64,000 bases of DNA from Acidimicrobiales bacterium (GTDB lineage: Bacteria > Actinomycetota > Acidimicrobiia > Acidimicrobiales > DATDAH01), in the NCBI GenBank assembly GCA_016794585.1, contig JAEUJM010000019.1:98236-162235 (forward strand). Reading direction: 5' to 3'. The position numbers and the translations under genes are program-made. The notes under the pieces are model-generated. The model did not search any database. It saw only the letters and a program-made list of their open reading frames with translations, and was not told where the DNA came from. Below, in pieces: positions 1 through 9,988 of the stretch (positions are counted from its first letter, which is position 1; every line of letters begins with the position of its first letter).

Positions 1-972
1 CCCCGAGCGATAGGGCTCGGGGAAGAGCTCGTGCACCCCGCACCCGGTGGCGGCCACGGTGACGCCGGCGTCGTAGAGCTCGTCGACGAGGTGGACGAAC
101 AGGAGCGCGTCGCCCTGGTTGGCGATGGGGTGCAGGCCTCGGAGCACCACGGTGTCGAGCCCGTCGATGAGGGCGGCGAACTGCACCGGGTGCACCACCC
201 GGAGGTGGGCGAGTAGGGGGTCGAAGTCGTCGTCGGACACCGGCCCCGCCGCCGCGGCAGCCACGCCGGCCACCTCGTCGTCGTCGAGGGACTCGACGGG
301 CACGATCGACGACGCCCGGTAGTCGGGCCCGTCGATGCGCAGCACGTCGAAGTGCGCGGCGATGGCCGCGATCTCGCGCTTGAAGTCGTCGGCGGCGAAG
401 CGACCCTCGCCCAGCTGGTCGGGCACGGAGTTCGAGGTGGTGGCCACCCGGGTGCCCGTGGGCCGCTCCTCGCCCGGCAGGACGCGACGCAGGAAGGTGA
501 CCGCCATCAGCGTGTTGGCCACGTCATCGAGCTCGAACTCGTCGATGCACAGCAACCGGTAGCGGGAGAAGGCCCGCACGGCCTCGTCCATCCCCACGAA
601 GCCGATCACCGCAGTCAGCTCGGCGAAGGTCAGGTAGGCCGCCGGCCCCGGCACGGCGTGGAAGAGGGCAGCGATCAGGTGGGTCTTCCCGACCCCGTAC
701 CCGCCGTCGAGGTAGAGCGCCGCGGGCGAGGCCGGTGCAGAGGTCCTCGCTCGGCGGAAGAACCGGCCACCCCCGTCGCCGGCCGCCGGCTCGGCCGGCA
801 CGGCGCCGAACGCCTCGAGGGCACCCAGCGCCGCCGCCTGCGAGGGATGGGCCGGGTTGGGCACGTAGTTGTCGAAGCGGACGCCGGCGAAGCGGGCCGG
901 GGGCACGAAACCGGCCGCCAGCTCGTCGGCCGTGAGCGAGGGGCGGCGGTCCACCAATCGAGCGCAGGTCAT
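1..972 (-). CDS. zapE: Cell division protein ZapE (AFG1-like ATPase), 3' end cut by window edge
   Basis: AFG1/ZapE-family P-loop ATPase; in proteobacteria ZapE acts at the division site late in constriction, while the actinobacterial role is not well defined. The visible 324 residues begin MTCARLVDRRPSL at an ATG (complement of 970-972). Walker A is GGYGVGKT at residues 90-97 and Walker B LLCIDEFEL near 140-148. The last visible residues, HELFPEPYRSG, match the family block just before the C terminus, so only a few tens of residues should be missing beyond base 1. The gene is divergent from the DUF1800 gene with about 90 bases between them. Family assignment is firm; the cellular role is inferred. 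Confidence 0.85.
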   Translation of the reverse strand, partial: MTCARLVDRRPSLTADELAAGFVPPARFAGVRFDNYVPNPAHPSQAAALGALEAFGAVPAEPAAGDGGGRFFRRARTSAPASPAALYLDGGYGVGKTHLIAALFHAVPGPAAYLTFAELTAVIGFVGMDEAVRAFSRYRLLCIDEFELDDVANTLMAVTFLRRVLPGEERPTGTRVATTSNSVPDQLGEGRFAADDFKREIAAIAAHFDVLRIDGPDYRASSIVPVESLDDDEVAGVAAAAAGPVSDDDFDPLLAHLRVVHPVQFAALIDGLDTVVLRGLHPIANQGDALLFVHLVDELYDAGVTVAATGCGVHELFPEPYRSG

Positions 973-1061
973 GGGCGGGCGCATGGTAACGAGTCGCCGG
1001 GTCCGGCCCGACGTTCGCCGCCGAGAGCCCACGGCTACGATCGGCCCCGAGGTCGCGAACG

Positions 1062-2366
1062 ATGGCTGACGGGGACAACGAGCGCGAGGCGATCGCGCGC
1101 CTCTACCGGCGGGCGGCGTTCGGACTCGCCCCGGGCGAGCTCGACGAGCTCGCCGCCCTCGGGGTCGACACCGTCATCGACCGCCTGGTCGAACCGGACA
1201 CCCATGGCCTGCCCAACGGCCCCGCCGACCCCTGGGTGGGGGTCGACATGCCCTTGGCCGACGGCGGCGGCGGAGCGCTCAACGCGTCGAGCCGGTGGAT
1301 GGACCACCTGCTGGTGGCCGAGCGGCCCTTCGAGGAGTGGATGGCCTGGTACTGGCACGGCCACCTGGTCTCGAGCATCGCGGTCGTCGTGCACGTGCCC
1401 ACCATGGTCAACCAGATCCAGCTGTTCCGGCGGGCCGGGCTGGGCCCGTTCCCGGAACTCCTCCGGGCGATCACCATCGACGCCGCCATGCTGCGCTACC
1501 TCGACGGGGGCGACAGCACGGGGACGGCACCGAACGAGAACTACTCCCGGGAGCTGCTCGAGCTCTTCGCCCTCGGCGTCGGCGAGTACACCGAGGAGGA
1601 CGTCCGAGCCGGGGCGCGAGCGCTCACTGGCTGGCGCATCGACGCCGACATCGCGAACCCGGACCCACTCCGGTCGGCGGGCCGCGGCGTCTTCGTGGCC
1701 GCGGACCACGACGACACCGCGCAGCGCTACCTAGGTCGTGACAGGGTGCACGACGTCGACAGCGTCATCGCCGCGGTGGTCGAGCACGAGGCCTGCGCCC
1801 GCTTCGTCGCCGCGCGATTCGGCCGCGCCGTGCTGGGGCCGGAGGCCGACCCCGCGCTCCTGGCCGAGCTGGGCAGACGCTTCCGCGCCGCGGACCTCGA
1901 CCTGAGGGTGCTCGCCCGGGCCACCCTCGAGGCCGTGGCCGAGGGACGCACCGCCGGCCTCGTGCTCGGCCCTCTGCCCTGGCTCCTCGCCGCGCAACGC
2001 GCCACCGGGGCCACCATCGATCGCATCGACCGCTACTGGACCCTCTACGACGCCGGGCACCTGCCGCTGTGGCCCCCCAATGTGTCGGGATGGACGGGAG
2101 GCACCACGTGGCTCACCTCCTCCACGACGGCCCATCGGTACAACCTGGCCGGCGTCGTGGCCGGGGCCACCGGCGAGGACAACCCGGCCCGCCGCGCCGC
2201 GGCGAGCGGGGACCTGGGTGCCCTCGCCGACGCCCTCGGTCGCCCCGAGGGATTCGGCCCGGCCACCCGCGAGGCGCTCGCTGGCCTCGCGTCGTCGAGC
2301 CGGAACGACGACGGGATCGGCGTGCTGGCCGTAGCGCTGGCCTCCCCGGACCTGGTCCAGGCGTGA
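1062..2366 (+). CDS. DUF1800 family protein
   Basis: A 434-residue member of the DUF1800 family, whose function is unknown. The conserved NENYSRELLELFALG block with the following EYTEEDV stretch (about residues 155-180) is the family hallmark, along with an N-terminal LYRRAAFGL segment and a C-terminal LYDAGHLPLWPPNVSGW segment. No signal peptide is evident. Its stop overlaps the start of the DUF1501 gene (GTGA), so the two are translationally coupled; this DUF1800/DUF1501 pair is common in many bacteria and implies a shared, still undefined role, possibly with an exported partner. Family call firm, function unknown. Confidence 0.85.
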   Translation: MADGDNEREAIARLYRRAAFGLAPGELDELAALGVDTVIDRLVEPDTHGLPNGPADPWVGVDMPLADGGGGALNASSRWMDHLLVAERPFEEWMAWYWHGHLVSSIAVVVHVPTMVNQIQLFRRAGLGPFPELLRAITIDAAMLRYLDGGDSTGTAPNENYSRELLELFALGVGEYTEEDVRAGARALTGWRIDADIANPDPLRSAGRGVFVAADHDDTAQRYLGRDRVHDVDSVIAAVVEHEACARFVAARFGRAVLGPEADPALLAELGRRFRAADLDLRVLARATLEAVAEGRTAGLVLGPLPWLLAAQRATGATIDRIDRYWTLYDAGHLPLWPPNVSGWTGGTTWLTSSTTAHRYNLAGVVAGATGEDNPARRAAASGDLGALADALGRPEGFGPATREALAGLASSSRNDDGIGVLAVALASPDLVQA

Positions 2367-3607
2367 CGTCCCCCCTGACCCGTCGCCGCTTCCTGGCCCT
2401 GGCGGGTGGGACCGCGGGAGCGCTGGCGGCCGGCACCGCGCTCTGGTCCCAGCTCATCGACGATCAGGTGCAGGACGCCGCGACGTCCACGCCGAGCAGC
2501 TCGAGCCGGCGGGTGTTGCTCGTCATCGAGCTCGCCGGCGGCAACGACGGCCTCAACACCCTCGTGCCCGCGAGCGGCCGCTACCGGAGTGCCCGGCCCA
2601 CGGTCGCGGTCCCCGAGGCCGACCTGCTGGCCCTCCCCGGTGAGGACCGGTACTCCCTGCACCCGGCCCTCGCCCCACTGCTCCCCCTCTGGGAGGCCGG
2701 TCGTCTCGCCGCGCTCCAAGGGATCGGGCTCGACGACCAGAGCCGTTCCCACTTCGTCGCCACCGATGTGTGGCGCGCCGGCGGACGCACCCCGTTCACC
2801 GACTCGTGGCTGGGGCGCTGGCTCGACGCCACGGGGGGCGAACGGCCGACGCCGCTGCGTGCCGTGGCCCTCGGCGCGAGTAGTCAGGTCCTGCTGGCCG
2901 AGCGCAGCCTCTCCACGGTGGTGACCTCCCCCCGGTCCTTCCAACTCCTCGCGCCGCCGGGCCCGGGGGTCGATGCCGACGCCGTGGCCGCAGCGTTCGC
3001 CGCGTCTGCGGCCCCCGTCAGCGCCGATCCGCTCGTCGCCGCGGCGCAGGTCGCCATCCCGGCCACCATCGAGGGCGTTGACGTTCTCGCCCGAGCGGGC
3101 GGGGGCGTCGGCGGCGGGTCCACCAAGGCCGTCGACCCCACCCCGGCCACGACGCTGCTCGAGGTCGCGGCGCAGATCATCGGCCTCGACGTGGGCACCG
3201 AGGTGGTGGTGGTCGGCGTCGACGGGTTCGACACCCACGCCAACCAGCCCGAGCGCCACGCCCAGCTCCTCGCCGACGTCACCACGGGCCTGACCCGCTT
3301 CCTCGCCGCCATGGAGGCCCAAGGCCGGGCCGACGACGTGCTCGTGATCACCACGAGCGAGTTCGGCCGACGGGTCGCGGAGAACGGGAGCCTCGGCACC
3401 GATCACGGCAACGGCAACGTCCAGTTCGTCGTGGGCCCGCTGGCACGCGGTGGCATCGTCGGCGAGTTGGGCCTCGGCGCACTCGTCGACGGCGACCTCC
3501 CCTCCACCCTCGACGCCCGCTCGCTCCAGGCGCTCGCACTCGATTGGCTCGGCGGCCCGAGCGACGAGCTCCTCGACACCACCCCCGACCGCTACGGCCT
3601 TCTCTGA
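2363..3607 (+). CDS. DUF1501 family protein with Tat signal
   Basis: A 414-residue DUF1501 protein, related to the sulfatase/alkaline-phosphatase-like fold but of unknown activity. I place the start at the GTG overlapping the DUF1800 stop, because the protein then begins with a twin-arginine signal (TRRRFLALAGG followed by an Ala/Gly-rich hydrophobic stretch). Family blocks include VIELAGGNDGLNTLVPA near residue 55, LHPALAPLLPLWEAGRLA and DDQSRSHF. The Tat signal fits the tat genes encoded 2-3 kb away. It ends at a strong hairpin shared with the convergent ferritin-like gene. Export by Tat is inferred from the signal. Confidence 0.85.
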   Translation: MTSPLTRRRFLALAGGTAGALAAGTALWSQLIDDQVQDAATSTPSSSSRRVLLVIELAGGNDGLNTLVPASGRYRSARPTVAVPEADLLALPGEDRYSLHPALAPLLPLWEAGRLAALQGIGLDDQSRSHFVATDVWRAGGRTPFTDSWLGRWLDATGGERPTPLRAVALGASSQVLLAERSLSTVVTSPRSFQLLAPPGPGVDADAVAAAFAASAAPVSADPLVAAAQVAIPATIEGVDVLARAGGGVGGGSTKAVDPTPATTLLEVAAQIIGLDVGTEVVVVGVDGFDTHANQPERHAQLLADVTTGLTRFLAAMEAQGRADDVLVITTSEFGRRVAENGSLGTDHGNGNVQFVVGPLARGGIVGELGLGALVDGDLPSTLDARSLQALALDWLGGPSDELLDTTPDRYGLL

Positions 3608-3631
3608 GCGAGGACACCCGAGCGCGCCACA

Positions 3632-3667
3632 CGGCCCGACCAGGCACCTGAGCACCTGGTCGGGCCG
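3632..3667. terminator. Bidirectional hairpin terminator
   Basis: A perfect 13-bp inverted repeat (arms 3632-3644 and 3655-3667, loop of 10) lies in the 79-base gap between the convergent DUF1501 and ferritin-like genes. There is no long T tract on either side, as is common in GC-rich actinobacteria. Its position and symmetry suggest it stops transcription from both sides. Confidence 0.65.
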
Positions 3668-3686
3668 CGCGAGCGGCCGTCGTGGA

Positions 3687-4391
3687 TCAGCCGGAGAGGA
3701 CCGACTGGTCGGTGTTCTGGAACGTGTCCGGGACGGGGTACTCGCCCAGGACGTAGTTGAGGATGGCGATGTGCTGGCGGTCGATCACCTGGATGGAACC
3801 CGCCAGCGCCTTGGCATCGCTGCCTTCCAGCATGGACTGGGCGTCCAGGTACGTGTCCGCCGCGATGCCCTCGAGCATCAGCGCCAGTTCCGCGACACCG
3901 ATGACGTCGGTGACCTCGGCGAACGCATCGTTCACCGTGGTCTCGAGGTCGGCCGGGGGATCGCTGACCTCGGCCTCGCCGTTGTCGGCGAGCACACCGT
4001 TCCACGCGTCGAGCGCGGCCTGGTGCTGGTTCTTGGCCTTGGTCGCGAACTCCGCCACGGCGGGCGGCACTTCGCCGAGGTCACCGGCGGTGGCGGCGTC
4101 GAGCGCCGCCCCATAGGTGTTGACGGCGAGGACCTCGAGCCCGGCCGCACCGGCGGCGATGGCGAGGTCGCCCCCGCCGCCGCCCGCGGTCGTCGTGGTG
4201 TTGCCACCAGCAGCCGTGGTCGCGGTGGTCCCGGCTGCGCCGGAGCCGCTGTCGTCATCGCTGCCGCAGGCGACCGCGAGGACCGCGACGCCGGCGGTCA
4301 TGCCGCTGACCGCCAGGAACTTGCGCCGGCTGAGCCCACTCGACGTGGGAGCCGCCGACACGGGATTGGATCCTTGGGTATCGATGGTCAT
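3687..4391 (-). CDS. Ferritin-like domain protein, putative Tat lipoprotein, metal site altered
   Basis: A 234-residue ferritin-like protein. The N terminus carries LSRRKFLAVSG and a hydrophobic stretch ending in VLAVACGSDDDSG, which looks like a Tat-type signal ending in a lipidation cysteine, then a Thr/Gly/Ala linker and a four-helix domain (about 75-234). Compared with the upstream paralogue, helix motifs align as LEVLAVNTYGAAL, KNQHQ, LEGIAADTYLDA and DRQH, so one helix-1 Glu is Gly, the helix-2 Glu is Asn and the helix-4 Glu is Asp. The metal site may therefore be weakened or lost. Its ATG overlaps the stop of the upstream paralogue (ATGA). Ferritin-like fold likely; activity unknown. 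Confidence 0.75.
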   Translation of the reverse strand: MTIDTQGSNPVSAAPTSSGLSRRKFLAVSGMTAGVAVLAVACGSDDDSGSGAAGTTATTAAGGNTTTTAGGGGGDLAIAAGAAGLEVLAVNTYGAALDAATAGDLGEVPPAVAEFATKAKNQHQAALDAWNGVLADNGEAEVSDPPADLETTVNDAFAEVTDVIGVAELALMLEGIAADTYLDAQSMLEGSDAKALAGSIQVIDRQHIAILNYVLGEYPVPDTFQNTDQSVLSG

Positions 4392-5245
4392 CGGACGGCA
4401 CCCTCCTCGGGCGGGCTGGCCATGTCTGGCTCTTCGAACGGCTGTGGGAAGGCCACGCTGCCGGCCGCTGCCGGGTAGGCGGCGATGTCGGGCGGCAGGG
4501 CGATCAGGTCGGCCGCGTCGGCCTCCAGGAGCGCCTTGACGGCACGCAGGACGGCGAGGTGCTGCGACTCCACGCCCATGACGCTGCCGAACAGGGTGCG
4601 GGTCTCCGCATCCTGGACGAGCGACAGGTTGGCGAGGTACGTGTCCGTGGCCACCTCCTCGAGGGTGGCCGCCAGATCGACGACCTTCAGCGGGGAGTTC
4701 AGGCCGGGGGTCGCGTCCTCGACGATGGGGGCGTACTTGGGGTTCGCCTCCGTCTGACGCTGGCCGCCCAGGTCCTCGGCCTGGGCGTTGAACGAGGCAC
4801 CGTGCTCGGCGTGCTGCTCCATGGTGGTCATGGCGAAGGCCTTGACCACCTCGTTGCCGTTCTTGATGAACGGCAGGGTCAGCGCGGCCTCGTAGGTCGC
4901 CACGGCGAGGTTCTCCAGCGAAGCCGCCGTCTGGAGCGTCATCACGTCGACGTCCTCCTGGGCCCCGGCCGGGCGGGCCACGATGTTCAACACCGCAGCA
5001 CCGAAGGCCGAGCCGAGCAGGCCGCGGGCGGCCAGGGCGCTCACGCCGAAGCCGCCGTTGCGCAGCAGGCGGCGTCGCTCGCTGTTGACCTGCCTCGTCT
5101 TGTCCAGATCCGGCTTCCGCCCACGTCGGGACGCGCCGAGCTCCTGCACCGCTGGGGCGTTCGCCCTGGCCTCTCGCAGTGCATCGCTCTGCAGGTCCTG
5201 GGACTCCGAGATCAGCTCTCGAAGCCCTCGGTCATCGACACTCAT
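4388..5245 (-). CDS. Ferritin-like domain protein with Tat-type signal
   Basis: A 285-residue ferritin-like protein. I chose the ATG at 5245 (MSVDDRGLREL) because a GGAG ribosome-binding site lies just upstream; a longer frame exists but has no such site. After about 70 hydrophilic residues there is RRRLLRNGG and a hydrophobic run ending in ARPAGAQ, resembling a Tat signal with a long leader. The helical domain has candidate metal ligands in LENLAVATYEAAL, MEQHAEH, LEEVATDTYL and ESQHLAVL, i.e. two Glu plus two ExxH-like motifs, so it looks competent for a di-metal site. It is the first gene of a pair with the next ferritin-like protein; both lie beside tatC. Confidence 0.75.
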   Translation of the reverse strand: MSVDDRGLRELISESQDLQSDALREARANAPAVQELGASRRGRKPDLDKTRQVNSERRRLLRNGGFGVSALAARGLLGSAFGAAVLNIVARPAGAQEDVDVMTLQTAASLENLAVATYEAALTLPFIKNGNEVVKAFAMTTMEQHAEHGASFNAQAEDLGGQRQTEANPKYAPIVEDATPGLNSPLKVVDLAATLEEVATDTYLANLSLVQDAETRTLFGSVMGVESQHLAVLRAVKALLEADAADLIALPPDIAAYPAAAGSVAFPQPFEEPDMASPPEEGAVR

Positions 5246-5313
5246 GGTGTGTCTCCTCGTTGTGGGTGTTGGTACTGGGTGGTATCCGGAGCCGTCGGGG
5301 TCGGCGGATGACC

Positions 5314-6093
5314 TCATGCCTCAGCGGCCGCCAGCCGGCGACGGCGCAGGGCGCGACCGATCAGGATCGAGATCTCGTAGAAGAGGACCATCGGGATGGA
5401 CAGCACGAACTGGCTGTAGGGGTCGCCGCTCGGGGTCAGCACCGCCACCGCCACGAAGATGACGACGATGGCCCAGCGCCGCGCACCGGCCAGCTTCTCG
5501 GGCGAGACGATGCCCACCATCTGGAGGAACACCAGGAAGACGGGAAACTCGAAGCCCACGCCGAACGCCAGCATCATGTAGGTGATGAGGCTGAGGTACT
5601 TCGCGGGCGAGTAGATCTCCTGCAACTCGCTGCCGCCGATGCTGATCAGGAAGTCGAGGGCCTTCGGCAGCGTCACGAACGCCAGCGCGGCACCCATGGC
5701 GAACAGCGTCAACGCCGAGCCCACGAACGGTACGGCGTAGCGCTTCTCGTGGTCGTGCAGTCCCGGCGTGACGAAGCGCCAGACCTGCCACAAGATCACG
5801 GGCATGGCCAGGAACACGCCGCCGTACCCGGCGATCTGCAAGCGGGTGCGGAAGCCCTCGAGCGGATCGGTGACGAACAGGGCACAGTCCCCGCCCTGGA
5901 CCTCGCAGTAGGGCTGGACGAGGAAGTCGAGGATCTGGTTGTAGAAGAGCCAGCCGACCGCCCCTCCGAGCACCACGGCCAGCACGGCCTTGAACAGCCG
6001 GTTGCGCAGCTCGGTCAGGTGCTCGAACAGCGTCATGTGGGGTGCCTCGTCGACCGGCGCCTCTGACGGAGGTCCCGTCGCGGTGGCGGTCAC
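5314..6093 (-). CDS. tatC: Twin-arginine translocase subunit TatC
   Basis: TatC is the polytopic receptor of the Tat system that binds twin-arginine signals of folded proteins at the cytoplasmic membrane. The 259 residues carry the conserved FEHLTELRNRL segment near residue 24 and about six membrane helices, including GVFLAMPVILWQVWRFVTPGL and the C-terminal pair around YSQFVLSIPMVLFYEISIL. Length is normal. Its start overlaps the tatB stop by four bases, so tatB-tatC are coupled. The neighbouring DUF1501 and ferritin-like proteins carry Tat-type signals and are plausible substrates. Confidence 0.95.
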   Translation of the reverse strand: MTATATGPPSEAPVDEAPHMTLFEHLTELRNRLFKAVLAVVLGGAVGWLFYNQILDFLVQPYCEVQGGDCALFVTDPLEGFRTRLQIAGYGGVFLAMPVILWQVWRFVTPGLHDHEKRYAVPFVGSALTLFAMGAALAFVTLPKALDFLISIGGSELQEIYSPAKYLSLITYMMLAFGVGFEFPVFLVFLQMVGIVSPEKLAGARRWAIVVIFVAVAVLTPSGDPYSQFVLSIPMVLFYEISILIGRALRRRRLAAAEA

Positions 6094-6395
6094 GGCGCCA
6101 CCTGCTCGGCCGGTGGCTCACCCGCCGAGTCGACACCAGGACCGTCAGCGGTCGGCATCGAGGATCGCGGCGTCGACGGGCGGCCGGCGTTGTCCTCCTT
6201 GCCCACCCGTCCTGCCTTGGCGTCCTCGACGACGAGCGCCGATTGGATCTCCTGGCGGAAACCGCCGGCGACCCGCTGGAACTCTCCGACGAAGTGGCCC
6301 ACCTGACGGGCGGCCTGGGGCAGCTTGTCCGGCCCGAGGACGAGCAGCGCCACGAGCAGGATCACCAAGAGCTCGGCCCCACCGATGTTGAACAC
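6090..6395 (-). CDS. tatB: Sec-independent translocase protein TatB
   Basis: A 101-residue TatA/TatB-family protein: one N-terminal membrane helix (GGAELLVILLVALLVLG), the hinge GPDKLP and an amphipathic helix (AARQVGHFVGEFQRV), then a disordered Pro/Ser-rich tail. GPDKLP and direct coupling to tatC favour TatB over TatA. Translation starts at GTG (complement of 6393-6395); no good Shine-Dalgarno sequence is visible, and the start codon lies inside a 7-bp inverted repeat that could hide it (see regulatory entry). Confidence 0.88.
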   Translation of the reverse strand: MFNIGGAELLVILLVALLVLGPDKLPQAARQVGHFVGEFQRVAGGFRQEIQSALVVEDAKAGRVGKEDNAGRPSTPRSSMPTADGPGVDSAGEPPAEQVAP

Positions 6396-6432
6396 GGGAC
6401 TACCCGTGTGCGGCCACGAGGGCCGCGCACGG
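6392..6432 (-). promoter_or_regulatory. Two mutually exclusive hairpins at the tatB start
   Basis: Read on the minus strand, an upstream stem (arms 6404-6415 and 6421-6432, one mismatch in 12 pairs, loop of 5) and a second stem (ACACGGG/CCCGTGT, 6392-6398 with 6403-6409, loop of 4) share the arm at 6404-6409, so they cannot form together. The second stem buries the GTG start of tatB. This geometry could tune tatB translation; the sequence shows the repeats, the regulatory role is inference. Confidence 0.35.
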
Positions 6433-6560
6433 GATCGGGATCAGCGAGGACATGCCCCTGGTACGGAGGCGAGCCCGGATCTGGACGGGTCCGGGCGAAT
6501 TCTCATCCAGACCAGGGGGTGGCTCCGTAGACCAGGCAACCCCGTGAAAGGACCGTCCCC

Positions 6561-6785
6561 ATGAACCTCGGTGCCCCCGAGCTCCTCATCGTCCTCGCCG
6601 TCGTCATGCTCCTCTTCGGCGCCCGCAAGGTCCCCGACCTCGCCCGCTCCCTCGGCCAGGCCCAGCGCGAGTTCAAGGCCGGCAGCAACGACGCCGCCGC
6701 CCCCAAGCCCGTTCCCGCGTCCCCCGACCCCGTCGTCGTGCCCGCCGACCCCACCATCACCCCCGAGGCCCCCGCCGACCGCTAG
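6561..6785 (+). CDS. tatA: Sec-independent translocase protein TatA
   Basis: A 74-residue TatA, the pore-forming component of the Tat translocase. It has the N-terminal membrane helix [17 protein letters not shown], the [15 protein letters not shown] hinge and amphipathic helix typical of actinobacterial TatA, and a Pro/Val-rich tail. A GAAAGGA ribosome-binding site precedes the ATG. It is transcribed divergently from tatB-tatC across 165 bases, so the two halves of the system have separate promoters. Confidence 0.92.
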   Translation: MNLGAPELLIVLAVVMLLFGARKVPDLARSLGQAQREFKAGSNDAAAPKPVPASPDPVVVPADPTITPEAPADR

Positions 6786-6806
6786 GCCCCGCCACGAGAC
6801 GGCTGG

Positions 6807-6846
6807 GCCTCACCCGCCACAAGACGTGGGTCACCACCGGTGAGGC
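6807..6846 (+). terminator. Hairpin downstream of tatA
   Basis: An 8-bp perfect inverted repeat (GCCTCACC at 6807-6814, GGTGAGGC at 6839-6846) with an additional small inner stem follows the tatA stop by about 20 bases. There is no T tract. Likely a tatA terminator. Confidence 0.45.
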
Positions 6847-6976
6847 TCGGCCCCCAAGCAAGGAACGGCGGAGCCGCAGCACGTCCCCGCCGCCGGACAC
6901 GATCGCCCCGAGGTGCGCAACGACCGCCCCACGACCGCCGAAGGCGGCAGGGGAGGTCGGCGGGTGGCGGCGGAAC

Positions 6977-7042
6977 GGCTTCCGGCCACGCGCAGGGACG
7001 AGCATGGCCGGAAACGGACTCCGCCGACAGGACCCGCCGACC
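6977..7042 (-). repeat. Intergenic hairpin repeat, copy 1 (3' of guaA)
   Basis: On the minus strand, about 45 bases after the guaA stop, a GGCGGGTCCTGTCGGCGG block is followed by a hairpin with 9-bp arms TTCCGGCCA (6980-6988) and TGGCCGGAA (7005-7013). A clearly homologous element lies downstream of rpsJ at 63585-63658, where the arms read TTCGGGCCA and TGGCCCGAA, a compensatory pair change. The conservation of both flanks and stem marks it as a dispersed element, perhaps an RNA structure or terminator-like repeat. Confidence 0.6.
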
Positions 7043-7085
7043 GGTCAGTGACGGAAGACGAAGAGGAAAGCGAGGAGAGGAGAAG

Positions 7086-8641
<1,556 letters not shown>

Positions 8642-8645
<4 letters not shown>

Positions 8646-9805
8646 TGACCCATCCCCACGCCCTGGGCCTTCTGGAGGTTCTTGCCCTCGGTCTGGAGCG
8701 CGGGCGCCACCATGACCTCGGCCTTCTGGAACTCCTTGACCGACTCGTAGCCGCACGTGGCCATCGAAGTGCGCAGGCCCCCGAAGAGGTTCATGCGGCC
8801 GTCGTTCTCGTGGGCGGGGCCGACGAGGATCTCCTCGAGGGTGCCCCGGGTGACGGTCTGGACCCGGGCGCCGCGGGGCAGCGTCGGGTGGAAGGTGGCC
8901 ATGCCCCAGTGGTAACCCCGGCCCGGCGCCTCGCTGGCGGCGGCGAGGGGCGAGCCGATCATCACGGCGTCGGCGCCACAGACGATGGCCTTGGCGATGT
9001 CGCCGCCCGTGCCCATGCCGCCGTCGGCGATGACGTGGACGTAGACGCCGGTCTCGTCGAGGTGACGCATGCGGGCGGCCCGGGCGTCGGCGATGGCGGT
9101 GGCCTGCGGGACCCCGAGGCCGAGCACCGCACGGGTGGTGCAGGCGTGGCCGGGGCCGACACCCACGAGCACGCCGGCGGCGCCGGTGCGCATGAGGTGC
9201 AGGGCGGCCTGGTAGCTGGCGCAGCCGCCCACGATCACGGGGATGTCGAGCTCACGCACGAAGCGCTTCAGGTTGAGGGGCTCGGCGGTCTTGGAGACGT
9301 GCTCGGCCGACACGACCGTGCCCTGGATGACGAGGAGGTCGAGCTCGGCGTCGAGGATCTCCTTGGCGAAGGCCTCGGTGCGCTGTGGGGTGACCGAGGC
9401 GCACGACACGACCCCGGCCTCTTTGATCTGGCGGATGCGCTCACCGATGAGCTCGGGGATGATGGGCGCCGAGTAGATGTCCTGCATGCGCAGGGTGGCC
9501 TTCTCGGGCGGGAGCTCGGCGATCTCGGCGAACAGCGTGTCGGGGTCCTCGTAGCGGGTCCAGAGGCCCTCGAGGTTGAGCACGCCCACGCCGCCCAGCC
9601 GGCCGATCTCGATGGCGGTGGCCGGGCTGACCACGCCGTCCATGGCCGAGGCCATGAGGGGGAGCTCGAAGTTGAAGGCGTCGATCTCCCACGAGATGTC
9701 GACGTCTTCGGGGTCGCGCGTGCGACGGCTGGGGACGATGGCGATGTCGTCGAACCCGTAGGCCCGCCGCCCCGACTTGCCGATCCCGATCTCGATCTCA
9801 GCCAC
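8642..9805 (-). CDS. guaB3: GuaB3 family IMP dehydrogenase
   Basis: A 387-residue IMPDH/GMPR-family TIM barrel without the CBS pair found in classical GuaB. The catalytic loop [11 protein letters not shown] contains the nucleophilic cysteine (IMPDH usually GIGPGS-CTTR), the nucleotide-binding segment is [13 protein letters not shown], and the start [15 protein letters not shown] is characteristic of the actinobacterial and cyanobacterial GuaB3 group. It starts at GTG with AAGGGGTGA upstream. It is directly coupled to guaA, so it probably feeds XMP to GMP synthase; some relatives in this superfamily act as GMP reductases, so the direction is inferred. Confidence 0.88.
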
Positions 9806-9854
9806 GCCGGTTCACCCCTTGTCTGTCGGTGTCATCGTCTTTGTGAAGGTGGTC

Positions 9855-9860
9855 AGTCTA
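9855..9860 (-). promoter_or_regulatory. Candidate -10 element for guaB3-guaA
   Basis: TAGACT on the minus strand fits the actinobacterial TANNNT pattern and lies about 50 bases before the guaB3 start. The same CTAGACTG string precedes the GlmS-like gene. No convincing -35 hexamer is seen. Confidence 0.3.
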
Positions 9861-9988
9861 GTCGGGCGTCGCGGCCGGCGAGACCGGCGCACGCGGGATT
9901 CTCGACCGGGTCCTCGGGCGCGGGCCGCCGGCGTTCGCACCCCTGGTCGCGGACCGACGGGTCGGGCCGCCGCGGTAACGTCGCCGCC

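Larger units (their letters stand above)
6786..7085. other. Gene-free gap between tatA and guaA
   Basis: About 300 bases between the tatA stop and the guaA stop (convergent genes). It holds the tatA-side hairpin (6807-6846) and the intergenic hairpin repeat (6977-7042). The rest is GC-rich without a convincing short gene. Confidence 0.6.
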
